From Sisyra terminalis (taxonomy: Eukaryota; Arthropoda; Insecta; Neuroptera; Sisyridae): a stretch of 64,000 nt of DNA. Shown here one piece after another: positions 35,850 through 49,600 of this stretch (positions within the stretch are counted from its first letter, which is position 1; each line of letters begins with the position of its first letter). Below the pieces are notes generated by a model that saw only the letters and a program-made list of their open reading frames with translations, did no database searches and had not been told where the DNA came from. The position numbers and the translations under genes are program-made. Location of the stretch: positions 20,974,282-21,038,281 of the forward strand of contig OY292277.1 in assembly GCA_958496175.1 (NCBI GenBank). The letters are read 5' to 3'.

Positions 35850-35940
35850 GAAAAATTTGCTCTCGGCTAGTGCCGCGGCGCGCGAATAATTCAGTCATTG
35901 TTACGACATCAACTTCATCGGCTGTCGATTCTATCTTATC
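35850..35940 (+). promoter_or_regulatory. GC-rich island, possible promoter/5' UTR
   Basis: CTCGGCTAGTGCCGCGGCGC stands out from its surroundings. It is followed by TTCAGTCATT, a match to the arthropod initiator TCAGT, and then less AT-rich sequence up to a possible donor (ATAC|GTAAAT near 35974). The next plus-strand gene is the coiled-coil gene, whose first coding exon has an acceptor at 43630, so this could be its non-coding first exon. Inferred. Confidence 0.3.
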
Positions 35941-35979
35941 CGAGTTATCATAAATACGTAAATACTAAAATAATCAATT

Positions 35980-38900
35980 ACGAAATTAATTTGATTGAGT
36001 TTGGATGTGAAACAATATTTTTTTCCCCGACGATATAATTTTTATTGGGGAAAATCAATATTTCATATTGTTACGTGTATACCATACAGAAAAAGTTGAT
36101 AAATTTTGTGTAACTCGGGTGTGAATTACCAGGATATCAATTTTGTTTTACAAAATATAAAAGTAAGTATTTATTTCTGAACATTTGAACTTTATTAATT
36201 TTATTTTAATTGTTTTTATTAAAACTTTAACAAAATAATGTAAAGACCACTTCAATGCAACAAAAACACTTTACAAAATAGTAATTTTTAAAACAAATTT
36301 CTATAATTTGAATGTTTTAAGTTTAAAATAGAAACAAATCACTAAAAATCTACTTAAATCCATGCGATGATGTCTTCCATCGAAGAAAACACACTATTTT
36401 TATTATGCATAAGTGAATATAAATCATTTAGAAATCTGAGTCATATATTTCGCTTGAACAATCAAGACAATGATATATTTTGTTTGTATGGGAGAACGTT
36501 GATGTATTTTCTTTTTTTAAATAATAATCGTAAATGAAAAGTGTGTAGGTAGGCACTTTTGCATATTTCTCTGAGCTCGAAATATTCAAACCCACTTAAA
36601 GTAACTATGAATGAAGTGAAAACATTTATTGAAAGAGAAAGAAGAATGAAAAGAATAGCATTTTCAATGGGTTTCAAACGGCCATCAAGACAACAATTGC
36701 AATAATGAAGTTATCACAATATGTTATCAATTTATTCAGTAGCCAATCAATTTAACTATATGAATATTTTATTCAAATGAAACGACTTGAATAGATATGA
36801 GAGTTTTAAAATTAATAATTCCAAAGAAAATTTTGTTTTCATTTTTTAATTTTAGTTTTAGCTTTAATATTGCTTTATTTGCAAAGCATTTTTAAACCAA
36901 TCAAAATTGACGTACTGTTCTTAAAATGAATCAAAAATCACCACAATTTTTCTTTTGCAACTCTTACCAATGCTTTTGTGTAAAATGTGTGCATTGCCTA
37001 TTTATATAGTTTTTTAATTAAAGATACATTTTGGGTTGCTTATATTAACGTTAGATAGTGAGGAAAGAAGGACACAGTTTCCTTATTTTTATTTTCATTT
37101 TTTAAAGTTAAAAATGTACCAAAATTTGTTTTTTTTTTCACCCTTAGTTTTAATGGAAAATGCTTTTTTATATGAGAAAAGAAAGATATTATATGAAAAA
37201 TTTTATTAATCATAAGAATTAATTAAATCCAAATTTATTTATTTTAATCACTTATTGACACAATATGTTGATTTCATTAAAACTAGAAACACTATACAAA
37301 ATGGCAATGCTAGTAGCTAAATAATGTTCCTGCTTAAAGTGGTTAGACTTCGATTAAACTTACTCATACATCTCCACTTCGTAATTATAAAATTTAACAT
37401 TTCTCTGTTCATTGGTTGGATGTTTCTCTAGAAAATTTTTAGCTGTAATTGGGTATTGGATCACGTGACCCAATTTGACGCTAAAAACCAGCAATAGTTT
37501 ACATGTTTTTTAATTATATTCGTTAAAAATCGATACATTTTCAATTTTTTTTTCGATAAAGATAAAAACCAAGGTTTGACGAAATTATCAGTGACTATTA
37601 TGGTTTTGATACTGCAAATGTCAATTAAACGTAATTGTATTTTCGGCTATTCTGTTCCTGTAACTTTAAGTATTATTTATCTAAGGCCAACTTTAAGAAA
37701 ACGTTTGATGTTTGACGTTACACCACAAGCGTTGACGCAAAAACCATATTGACCTATTGACCAAATGTATTGAAGTTTGAACTTTTTGAAGAAAATATTG
37801 ACAGAAAATCCTAATTTCATCCATCTAGAGTCACCCTAAACAGGAAAGAAATCAGAAGTGTAGCAAGAGGGGGGCATAACCCCGGTCAATACATGAAAAG
37901 GGGGGCGGTATATTGGCATTGATATAATTTCTTAAAATACTATAAGAAAAACACGAGAAGTTTATTTTTTAATAATTTAGTAATTTACTAACTTTCTTAA
38001 TTAATCGGGAAAGTAGGAGGCGACGAAATTCCGATCGGCTCCAGGCGGTAGAAGCCCATACTACGCCACTGGAAGAGACACCCACTATGAGGAAGAATAT
38101 TTGGTTGGAAAGTAAAATAATAAATAGCGTTTTTCGCTCTAACCTTGATTTAAATATAGCAAAGAAAATACCGCAAAAAAGTTTTGCATGTTGAGAAAAC
38201 GTCTTTCATCGCTCTTTACTATCTTATTAGGTGTATCTGATTATCAAATGAGCGAATATTACATAAACAATTACTAAATTTAAAAAAAATAATAAGTAAA
38301 TCATACATATTTTTATTTTAAAAACCACCTAATGTTTTTAGTGAACCTTTAAAAAAATCGCCGCAAGTATTTTCATGGACCTTTTTCAAATATTATGTTA
38401 ATTTATTTTTATATAAATTTATTTTATATGGGTCATTTTGTATATGTTTGCACATTGTAAGCCAATATAAGCTAAATATTTATTCAAAGTACTTGGCACT
38501 GTATCTGCAGTATTTTATTTAACATATATCCATGAAATCTTTTTCACTGCAAAATTCACAAATAATAAAAGTATTCATTGTTTATTCCAAACTTTTATAA
38601 AAATAACGTTTTATGGGTATCTACGTTCTAAGTCATTTTTTTTCTGAGAAAAAACTGTTTCTTTTGAAGTATAGCAAAAAAAAAATAAGCCAAATATTTT
38701 CTTTACATTTTCATCTTTATAACTTCATATCTTAAAAATAAATGGATAAAAAAATTTGATTTCGAACAATATTCTAATCTTACCATAATAGAAAGCCATT
38801 ATCAATCTTCAGCTCTGGAAGGATATTTACTCTAACTTTGAGTGTTCTTTTTAAATAGTGCTCAAATTTGATTAATGATTAGCTTTATGTATTATTACTA

Positions 38901-41279
38901 TAATTTTAATTTGATTCTTTTCCTTATCTTAGTCTTAGTAGTTTTGTGAAACGACTTACTGATACCGATTATCCACATCTCTGTCTACAATACTTAGCTT
39001 TATGTAGGCAATTTTTATATATCGAAAGAGGTATAGAAAAGCTTATACTAGATATCAACGATACACCTATATTTGCAAACGGTTGTATGATTTTTTAAAG
39101 TATGACAAATTTAAAGAGAGGGAAAACTTTGTTACTGTAAGCAACACACTTAGTAAAAAAATAACTTAAAAACGTATTATGGTTAATAAAGCCTTAAGGT
39201 ACTAGAATCCCTAGAATCATGAGTTTAATTTTCTATTTTTTTATGATTGTAAAAAGCTCATTCTTTTGGTAAGAAGCATGACAAAGTTTATTCAATCTAT
39301 TGGTTATATTTTAAGACACGTCAACATTTAAATCGGGCAATTAAAATGAAACTACTTCCTTCAATATTACAGTGTTAGCCATTTTATGTTCACAAAAAAT
39401 TATCTTTTACAACTTAAGCCTGAGAGCTATTTCTTTCCTGCTGAATATAAATAATAAAATGTTTCCATTTAAAATTAATTTTTAAGAATTAAATGTCGAT
39501 CCAAGAATCGATAATCATCCTACATAATTCATTTTCTATATTAATAAATTACGGAGATAGTAATTTATAAACATATGTAGGAGTCAATTTAATCCGTTTA
39601 TTGAACTCAAAGATTTAAGCGTTCTATTTGCAAAAAAAAATTAAACTTGAAATCGTTTAATATTAAATGCCATGTGAGATTTAATAGGGCCATATGGAAC
39701 GTAAAGACTGAAATTCATTGAATTTTCAATAAAACGAATCCGCCGACTTGAGAAATGTTAAATGAACACTGATTTAATACATTGTTATTGTTTATATACT
39801 TTTATTTCTTTTAGTTTTGGTTGGATCAATAGCAGACAGCAATTGATAGTGTATTTAATCTTCAAGTGATATAATAAGCAATGTAGTTTTTGTTTGTAGC
39901 ATTTAAAATATAAATAAGTAAAATAAGTTTGAAAAATATGTCACGAATTTAAAGAAAAAATATGCATAACCATCTGTTTCTTATATATAGACAGACCTAA
40001 TTTTTTTCTAAAAATTAATTGATCAATGAAATTGAACATGAAATTTTCGTTTGACACCAAAGACGCCGTTTTCCGTGCAATTTAAAGACTGCGTGTATTT
40101 TTAATTCTGTCTCATCCTAAGAATTTAATTTTAGTTTCAATGTTATAATGACGTATGTATAATAAGTAAGAAAGTAATAAAATTATACTTACGCGTGTTT
40201 GGAACGATGTCAAAAAAGCAAGTGTAAATTTTAATGAATCAATATGTGTAGGTAAATTAGAGTTAAAAAATAGATTGACAAATTCAATTCTTGTTCTAAT
40301 TTAATCGCACATTACCTGTTTTAAAAACTAAAACAAAATTATACAATGAATACTAAGAGTGAGTCAATGGACTGGTTATACGTATTAGTAGTTTTGCGGT
40401 TTTATTTCCGAAAAAGTATAAAATTAAATACTAAAAATGTATTAAGAAAATACTGTTTTTTACAACACCCGAAAATAATTTAATTAATTAAGAAGCTTTC
40501 TGTGCCTATTCAAACTAAAAAATAATAGTAATAGTAATTTGGATATTTTTATCTTTAAACTAATTATAAATTTATTTATCTCAATCATTAGAAATGTAAT
40601 AGTCAACTTTTCCTTAAGACTGGTTTTGCATTTATGCACTTTTGTTCAATATAAACGCTACATGACATGGTACTTGTCATAATAGTGCATCATTAGCTTA
40701 TATTTGTATAAAAATATGGTGTGGTGCAAAATGCTCTGAGTCCCAAAGACAGCAAAGAAGTCAACTTGTTCTATTCTTATAGTAAAAAAACAAAACCATT
40801 CTAACGACTCTCATTGATGACCTATGGGTGAATTTTGAAGTTTTTTTGGCACATTTTCCAGTACAGTAAAATGAGGCAACTCGTAATACAAGCAAAATAG
40901 AATGGAAAAAATAAACGGGGTCTATCTCTTACTCGATTGACTGATCCAATATCTAAGCCTATAAACTCATCTCTAGTTATTGCAGCGTAGAAGACCCGAG
41001 ATGGGAATCTGGAAAAATACGATTAATTAGATAATTTCGAATTTGAAACAACCTCCGGATCAATATCAATATCTGTAGTAGCAGCACACGTCGGATTTAA
41101 CGAAAAAAAGAAGGAGAAAAAATTATTTATCTATCTTTTCCAAATCGAACAATACCGTACAAATGTAAAATCATCTTAAGAATAAATCAAAACTTAATTC
41201 ATTTTTCTATTGGCAAGGTGGGATTTATTGCAAATAAGCTAGGGTTGTATCACATGCAACCTGGATTTATTTAACTTAA
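35980..41279. other. Long stretch without a recognised gene
   Basis: AT-rich. The only structured part is 37853-38071, where AGTGTAGCAAGAGGGGGGC and CATACTACGCCACTGG look like decayed ends of the CAGTGGCGTAGC hAT-like MITE family. A few short frames have no coding character. If the island at 35850 is the start of the downstream gene, this is intron. Confidence 0.5.
37853..38071. mobile_element. Decayed CAGTGGCGTAGC-type MITE
   Basis: Right end is the complement of CAGTGGCGTAGTATGGG; left end (C)AGAAGTGTAGCAAGAGGGG is diverged. Inside, GGTATATTGGCATTGATATAA and TTCTTAAAATACTATAAGA recall the inside of 4971-5216 in reverse. Confidence 0.5.
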
Positions 41280-41939
41280 GGGGGTATTCTACTCTAGAGG
41301 CCCGAATTTCGAGCGTTTTTTGGCGATTGATAAAAAAAAAGCAATTGATATTTTTAGGGTCCATTTTTTTATCATTTGGTTATTTATATTTAAAGATTAC
41401 ACAAAATAAATTTCAAAAAAAAAAAAAATTCCTTCGAGTTATGTGTCTTTGAAATAGAGGGGGAAAAAAAAGGCCGTGTCCTCGTATCCATAATTTCTAC
41501 CCTTATGGTCATCTGAAAAATAAAAAAATGGTGAACTCTTAATTAGTACAAATGTCGTTATCGTAAGAAGCGGTAAAACTGAAAAAAATATTGAATAATC
41601 GATAAAAAGATATTGAAAGAATATTCATGCCAAATTTCAATTAAATCGGTTGATTAGAACTTGAGATATTGTGGTCACTGCATCGAAAAAAGTAGTTTCG
41701 AGAAAAACGCGTTTAAAGTTTTACGTTAAGTTTCAGGCAGCGTAATTGATAGAATAGTATGTATTACTTACATTCACTTAATCAGCCATCCTAGCTTCAT
41801 ACAAAACCGCTATAACTTCGGAAATAATTTGAATTTCGAAAAATCATTTTTGGGAGGATATTTTTGAATATATAAACTATCGGATTATGAAAAAAAAAAT
41901 TTTTTTTATTTTTTCAAATTTCTAGAGTAGAATACCCCC
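41280..41939. mobile_element. TTAA-flanked MITE (piggyBac-type target)
   Basis: Perfect 19-base inverted ends GGGGGTATTCTACTCTAGA, bounded exactly by TTAA at 41276-41279 and 41940-41943. The 660-base interior has no transposase; it is A/T-run rich with phrases such as TTGAGATATTGTGGTCACTG. TTAA duplication is the hallmark of the piggyBac superfamily, so I assign it there by target only. Confidence 0.85.
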
Positions 41940-41943
41940 TTAA

Positions 41944-43630
41944 AGTTTTTGTATTAAATACAAAGTATAATAATGTTGAATTTAGGTCTTCAAAGGCATT
42001 TTAAAATAAGTCAACAGCTTTGCCATTTCATTCCTTTCCATAAGGTTGAATTATTTTTCTTCGTTATTGCTACCTGTTGTGTTTAACGTTTAACAATATT
42101 TTCTTCAGTCTGGGAAACTGCTTCATATCAATCTTATTTTTCTAAACCTGAATAGATCTTGGGAATCCCGGAAAGGTATTTTTATGATGCTCTGTTGGTA
42201 TGTGGGTTCTAATATAATTCTAAAATTCTTAGATTTTTTGTGGAAGAAATAATAATTTTAAAAAAACAGAAAAAAATGTTTTTTAAGAACAATTGAAAGG
42301 AAACAAACACTGTTGGCCCTTAGACTTCTGATTTTCAAAATTTAATAACTTAAATTTAATAGGAATAACTTTCTTGAATTAAAGAAAATGTTATCTTTAT
42401 TAAGCTCTAATTGATTTATCACTTAAATCACTTTTCGGCATTTAATCAAATATAATGAATGAATTAATTAAGAATAAATAAAGTATAAATTTCTCATAAC
42501 ATCTGATGACAGCGTACATGTTTTAATGCAAGGGGCCATTAGCCAATGAAATTGTGAGATATAAAGATGTTCATTAGTTTGATGATTTTGCTGAATTGTT
42601 GAAGGTTTAAAAATTTAACAAAGCCACTCCCAGAGTTAATGCCATATAAAATGTATATTTCACATATTTAGTATAAAACAGAGAAGCAATCTATCCATTT
42701 ACATATATTTACAAGATTTATCTTATATCGTCAAAATTTGACAGAGCATTAAATTATTGCAACAAATCTTTTATATAAGTAGTGTTAGCAACTGTTAGCG
42801 TAAATTATTAGTGTTATATCAAGAAAAATATAGACAAAAAATCTGAATTTTAGTATTGAACGATAACCTTATACCTTTTCCATACTTAAAACATGGAAAC
42901 TATAAAATAGACTAGAGTGGATTGGGTCTGAGCTATAACTTTTTCAAAAAAAGAAAAATGAACCCTTTACGGATTAGATTGCTTGCATTCTTGTATGCTC
43001 ACGATACTGAAATTTGAGATGCTTAGTTTTTGAACACTCTTTAAACAAAAGAATAAATACCTTCCTGAAGATTCAAAATATTAAGAAAACTTTTATTCAA
43101 TTATTCATTGAAACCAAATATTCAATGATATTTATGCTCTGAATATAGAAATAACGCAATAGATAGTATTTTATCGATTTACAAATGGTAATTATTTCCG
43201 GCTGCCTCTAAAGTTAACTCGTTTAGTTCACGTACGTACGTTTAACGTAAATAAAACGATTTTCTTCATTAGGAAAGGGTGCAGCATATATGAAGGCGCG
43301 GTTTTCACTCACGAAATATTTTATAAATGAACACCATCATTTGATTTACATATTATGAATCCCCAACAATTATAAATCCTCCAAATTTACTTATCAACTT
43401 AAAAGTCATTTGAAATTTGCGCTTCAATTTAATTAATGTATCTATTTACTTGCTATTATACATTTACTCTCATTCTGGCCAGTTAATAGCAATTGAACTT
43501 AATAAGGCATTTGGCATTTATATAATTGAAGCTAATCAGTAGGAATTTCCTCGTCTGAATACCTTAATAAAAGTATGTGTTTATTTTGAGAATAAATGTT
43601 TAGCATAACAAAAACGTTTTCTTTTTTCAG
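41944..43630. other. No gene seen
   Basis: AT-rich and without recognised repeats. A TATA-like CATATATGAAGGCGCGGTTTTC at 43285-43307 could be a second promoter candidate for the coiled-coil gene, but it is unsupported. Confidence 0.4.
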
Positions 43631-43680
43631 TAAAAATAGAACAAACGAGGTTTGTAAACGACAGCCGAGGTCGTAACAAT

Positions 43681-46600
43681 ATGGCAACGCCAACGACTCA
43701 AACGACCTCCAGCAGTTCAGGTCCTTCGTCATTAAACTCATCCCTATCTGCGATGGATGTGCAAAAATTGAAAACCATTACCGAAAAACTTCGAATGGAA
43801 CTGTCAACATTACGTGATGCGCTCAATGCAGAAAAGAATTCTGTCAGGGAATTGAAAGCACAAAACCAACGGGAACGACGCGCCCATAAATCTGAGTTAG
43901 CGATGAAGGAAAGGCAATTTCGTAAACAGTTAAATGAGCAAGTATCACGGAAAAATAATGTTAAAAATGAACAAAAAATAAACAGTAAATGTGCAAAGTG
44001 TGCCAATGAACACAAAAAGTTTGGACAGGAGAATCAAACGTTGAAGGATATTAATAAAGAGCTGGAAGAAAGAATTCAGGTTTGTAAATTTTTACTTTTT
44101 AAATGTTATGGCTTTGAAAGAAGAACTAAATATCATGCACTTGTTAATGACTGATAAATGACAACTAAGTGTTACAATAAGAATTAATACTTGGATTTTA
44201 ACTCAATTGTATTGGATAACAATAAAAAAAAATCGAAAATTTGGGTATCAAAAAAAATATACGAAAATATTTTATATAGATCTAGTGTTTGTCAAAAAGT
44301 TTCAGTAAATAGTCTAACTATTACTAGTCTAACTAATAGTCTAAATTGATTATCATTTCGATCTGAAAGTCTCAAAAGTTCGAAACCAAATTTGTAATAA
44401 TTTATAAGTCATTTTAATATAAGGCTGCGCAAGGAATGGATGCGCTCCCGTGACCCGCGAGACAAAACAACCCTCAACAGAGCGACAGCCAGATTGAAAA
44501 CGGTCCTAAGAGAACTGAAGGAAGAATCAATGCAATACTTCCTCAATAACTTAACGGCCACTTCAGCCACAGACTACTCTCTCTGGAAAACTACAAAAAA
44601 AATCAAGAGGCCCCACAAATCAGTCCCACCAATCAGACAGCAAAGTGGAGAATGGGCCAGAACTGATAGAGAAAAAGCCGAAACGTTTGCTACTCACTTG
44701 GCAACAGTTTTCCAACCCTTCGATGACCAACATGAGCTCACCGCTGAAGAAACAGCAAATGATCAACCAAGTAATGGAGCAGAACTATCTTCTTTCTATA
44801 TTACACCTGAAGTAGTGGCTTCTTGCATACATGAAAAGGTAAACCCAAAAAAGGCTCCGGGATACGAGAGAGTAACTGGTCGAATGTTGAAAGAACTCCC
44901 TTCCAATGCAATCATGCTGCTTGCCTCCATCTTCAATGCCATCATTATCAGAGGTTATTTCCCATCATACTGGAAGATTGCAAAGATAATCATGATCCAC
45001 AAGCCAGCAAAGCCCGAAAACGACGCGAAGGCATATAGACCAATCAGCTTGCTACCCACACTGTCGAAATTGTTCGAAAGGCTATTTTTAAAAAAACTGC
45101 AACCCTGTATCGATGAACAGAGTCTCATTCCAAACCACCAGTTCGGATTCCGCAAGGAACACTCCACCATCGAACAAGTTCACAGAGTAGCATCTACAAT
45201 CATGAGGACGCTAAACGATAAGGCTTACTGTTCCGCAGTTTTTCTGGACATCACACAGGCCTTCGACAAGGTGTGGCATCTGGGGCTGCTGTATAAGTTA
45301 AAAAAGGTGGTACCTTACCCGCTCTACCGCGTCCTCCAGTCCTACTTGGAGGATAGAAAATTCTTTGTCAGCTACAACGAAGATCAATCGGGACTCCACC
45401 CGGTCGGTGCTGGGGTGCCACAAGGTAGCATACTGGGACCCACACTGTACTTAATTTATACGGCAGATTTACCTATCACTGACAATTTGGTAATTGCAAC
45501 GTACGCGGAAGATACAGCGATCATGGCGACAGATCAATGCCCACAGGTTGCGACCGAAAAATTACAAAGGGCCCTCAACGATTTGGAACCATGGCTTAAT
45601 AAATGGCAAATAAAAGTCAATGAAGCCAAATCTGTTCATGTGACATTCACTACTCGGCGAGATACCTGTCCACCGGTATATCTCAACAACCTTCAGGTGC
45701 CGCAGGCGACAGAAGTCAAGTATCTCGGAATGCACTTGGACAGAAGACTTACGTGGCGGAGACATATAGCTGCCAAAAGAGATCAGCTTAAAGCCAAATG
45801 CCGTCAACTGCAGTGGCTGATTGGTTGGAGGTCGCAATTGTCCCTGGACAATAAACTACTGATATACAAAGTAATTCTGAAGCCAGTCTGGACCTACGGC
45901 ATCGAACTGTGGGGAACAACTAGCAACTCCAATGTGGATATCCTACAGCGCTTTCAGTCTAAGACACTCAGACTCATTACGAACGCTCCATGGTATATCA
46001 CTAACCACGACATACATAAAGACCTGAAGATGACCACCGTGAGAGAAGAGATCGCCAGATTCAGCCAAAAATATCAAAAAAGACTGGAAGACCACGCCAA
46101 TCATCTGGCGATCAGCCTACTTGACAACAGCGGAGAGAACAATAGACTGAAGCGCTACACGTTTCTGGAATTGCCTCACAGGGAGTAAGTTCAAGGAGCT
46201 TGATTTTGACTCAATAAAGAGTCAATATAGAGCGCGGACGTAGACCAGATTTGCTCATTGTCCAGGGACAGATTGCAAATACACAAAAACGGGGAAAAAA
46301 AAAAAAAAAAAATTTAATATAAAGGAGTCATATGTTCTCATAAATATGCAGGAATTCATTTTTCATTTTTCCAGGACTCCTAAACTGATCTTACTCAATA
46401 CATATCGTATTCGGAAAAAGCCTATGCTACTTCATAGGCAATGTATGAGGAAGATGATTTTGCAACTGAAATACGTATCTGGTCAAAATCATTTTCTGTA
46501 CATTATTCATTTTTTTTTTCAGTGGATCTTTAAATTTTGACAAATAATGCAATTTTGTATTATACATACATCATTATTGCAGTATGAAGTCTTAGTAGTT

Positions 46601-49600
46601 TTATTATTTATAATTCATTCAATTTTTCAATATTTTTCGCTAAAATTAAAAGAATTGTGGCTTTACTGTAGGCCGAAGTTCAAGGTCAAGGCTAAAAAAT
46701 TGGTATTGGCCAAAATGTAATCGATGGAGCTCTAAAATTATAAAGTTTTATACAACAGGACTTTATTAAAGTGTTTTGACCAGAAACTTCAAATATTTGT
46801 CAATTATAACTTAAATTAAATAACTAAATTTCTTTTTTGTTTCATATACATATATTTTATAATCATATAATACATATTTGATAATTTAAAGTGATTAACT
46901 AAATCATTACATAACGATCTAATGAAATCATTTAATTAGCAATATTCTAAGAAAAGATATAATTAAATCAATTGAGACTTCACAAAAGTTCAAATGTCAA
47001 AGGTGGATACAAGAAGAATGGTGAATAATATAATTATTTATAATAAAAACAACAAATATAATAAGTAATGTCAAAACCCTAGTCAATAAATGAAAAGAAT
47101 AATCACAAGAATTGGGACAGCTTAGCAGCTCAATCAAACAAGGAAATAAAATATTTCAACTCAATATAAAATAAAAAACTCAAAATAAAAAGTTCAAAAA
47201 TTCAACTCAAAAAGTATTGGAAAAACTGAGTATAAAATTTTGTCACTATTTTTTTTTTCAAAAGCCTACTGGTGGCCGAGTGGTCAAGGTGACCGCTCCA
47301 AAACTGGTAGGTATTGGGTTCGAATCTCGTATCGAGCAAACTTTTGATATTGTTTGGTTTACGGATTTTTATTAACGCTAGAGTTGCTAAAAAACCGAAG
47401 TAGTTAAAAAGCGACAGTAAATAACAATTAAAAAAATTCTCTAATGAAGTCAACAATTAGCTGACGAAACGTTACAAATTAGGAATTTATTTGATTGAAC
47501 AGTTAAATAATTGCAATTCTTGAAATTTACTCGTGTTTTTAATTTTAAAAAGGCTATTTTTTTAACCTTATCACTATAAAATATTAACAAATTAAGTTCT
47601 AATTTTTACGTTTAATATGCATGTGCGTAGGGTGCAGGCAAAATGGATTTTTTTTCTTTTTTGTTTATAGAATTTCACAATGAAACTTTACAATATTAGC
47701 TAATGATGATTCTAATAGATTAAAATTTTAAAAAACAAATAGAGAAGAAACATTAAGCAAAGTAATGAATGAGTTTTAATTTTTAATTCATATTGATGGT
47801 TTACTCCACAATAGAAGTATCAAAAGAGAGAAAAAAAAACTAATTAAGCATATTACTTTAAAATAGTTGGAATGTGTTAAACTCACTTTCGTGTTGCTAA
47901 GCACTTTGGTAGAGTAAATGATTAATTTCATAGTTTAGATTTGCCTGCTCTCCCTAATAAAATTCCAGGCTACGTCCTTGAATACAAATGATACAAGATT
48001 ACTGAAAAATATCTAATTTTAAGTACATTGTAAAATAGCTTCTGTTTTTTTTTTCTTTCGTTGATATAGTTGTCTATCAGCGGGGCTGGAATGATTTATC
48101 TTTTAGATTTATACCCTGCGTTCGAGGAGGAGTTCCAGAGTTAACACCAGGTTCTTCTGGGACTGGTCTGGTTTGATGGTTGGTGGTTTCTAAGTCATTG
48201 GAACTGGGAGGACAGATAACCTGAAGGGATTATATTTCCTCGGTCATTCCAACTTCAGCCATGATAACAACCATTGCCAAAAAGTATATTAGATATTCAA
48301 TAACTACACAGTATTATAAAATTCAATTACATAGTAGTATACAAAAGTATATTTTTGCTGTAAACATATAAACAACATTTTTAGCGTGGATTTATCAGAA
48401 AGGCAGTTGCAACTCAGAGGTAAGTCCCTTTATTCTTTTGGGCTCAATGAGATGAAATGGCAAATTCTCATCACATGGAGAGGATGGATCACGTTTGTCA
48501 CATCAAAACTATTAAATTTAGGATCTTCGAAGTTCTTAAATTTGTTATTTCATCGTGAGTACGAGTCTTTCGTAGCAATAATTAAGGTCAAAGAAACTTA
48601 CTATTGATTTGTAACTGCCGCTAAATCCACACTAACTTCACACAAAATGCTGTTCAAATGGTAGCAAAAAAAATATGTTCATTTGGTAATGGTTTTAAGT
48701 TAATTTAACGATACAAAAAGTAATAGTATAAAGTAATACAGTTTTGTCTAATTGTTAAATGTTGCATGTTCTTTTTGGCAACAGTAGTTATCGTCGATGA
48801 GAATCAGAATGATCAAGGAGATCTCGTATTTTCAGATTACCTGTCCTTTCACTCACGGTATTCTAAGAGTCGCCAACCATTCTAAAAATCTGTTCCAACA
48901 AGACCTGGTGACCATTTGGAAATCCTTCTCGAAGACAAAGCTTGAAAAAGAAAACATAAAAGAAAATAACCCAGCCGATCTCACGGATATATCAACTATA
49001 TCAACCACAGAATGAAACCATTTGCCTCGTTACAAAATGTAACAAAAACTATACTTATTTAGGCAAAACGATATGCAATTATTGTTCTAGTGTGAATATT
49101 AATAAAAGTTATGTGTTACCTGTGAATTACACTGTTGATTGACAATGAAATAGTTTTCATATTCCACAAACAATTAAACACTCAAGAATGTTAGTTAGTG
49201 AAGGGAGAGATTGGTCGATTCATCTGAGATATTTTGTTGATCAAAAGCTCAATCAAAAAAACAATAAACGCAAGCGTAACCCCACAAAATAGGATATAAA
49301 GCGCTGGAATTAAATGCTGAAGGTTCATAACTTTATAATTTTTTTTGTCTTCCATCATAGAAAAGGTATCTCTATTCAATCCTTGACTGGATCGTTTTTT
49401 TGTATATGTATGAAAAATGTTTTGCCAATAGATTGGCATTCCTGCAGCTTTAGACCGACGTATTATGTCAGATAAATGCTCTGCATAAAATGCTCCCTTT
49501 GGAACAGTGAAGGCATTTAAATTTGGTACCGGACATTCTTTCATCAAGCGATACGAATGTGTTAAATTCAGTTGTAATCGGGAAAGAATTTCCTTCCCCT

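Noticed and set aside
43698..44015. 105-codon minus-strand frame opposite the coiled-coil exon
   Set aside because: Antisense shadow; the plus strand has a clear coiled-coil heptad pattern and splice sites.
47270..47335. tRNA gene (GGTGGCCGAGTGGTC ... GGTTCGAATCTCG)
   Set aside because: No acceptor stem closes the cloverleaf, and the same head is joined to the same unrelated body in at least five other places, so it is a SINE.
48386..48420. Extra 35-base exon (CGTGGATTTATC...) of the coiled-coil gene
   Set aside because: Good AG and GTAAGT signals, but its length would shift the phase-0 frame between 44079 and 58152.
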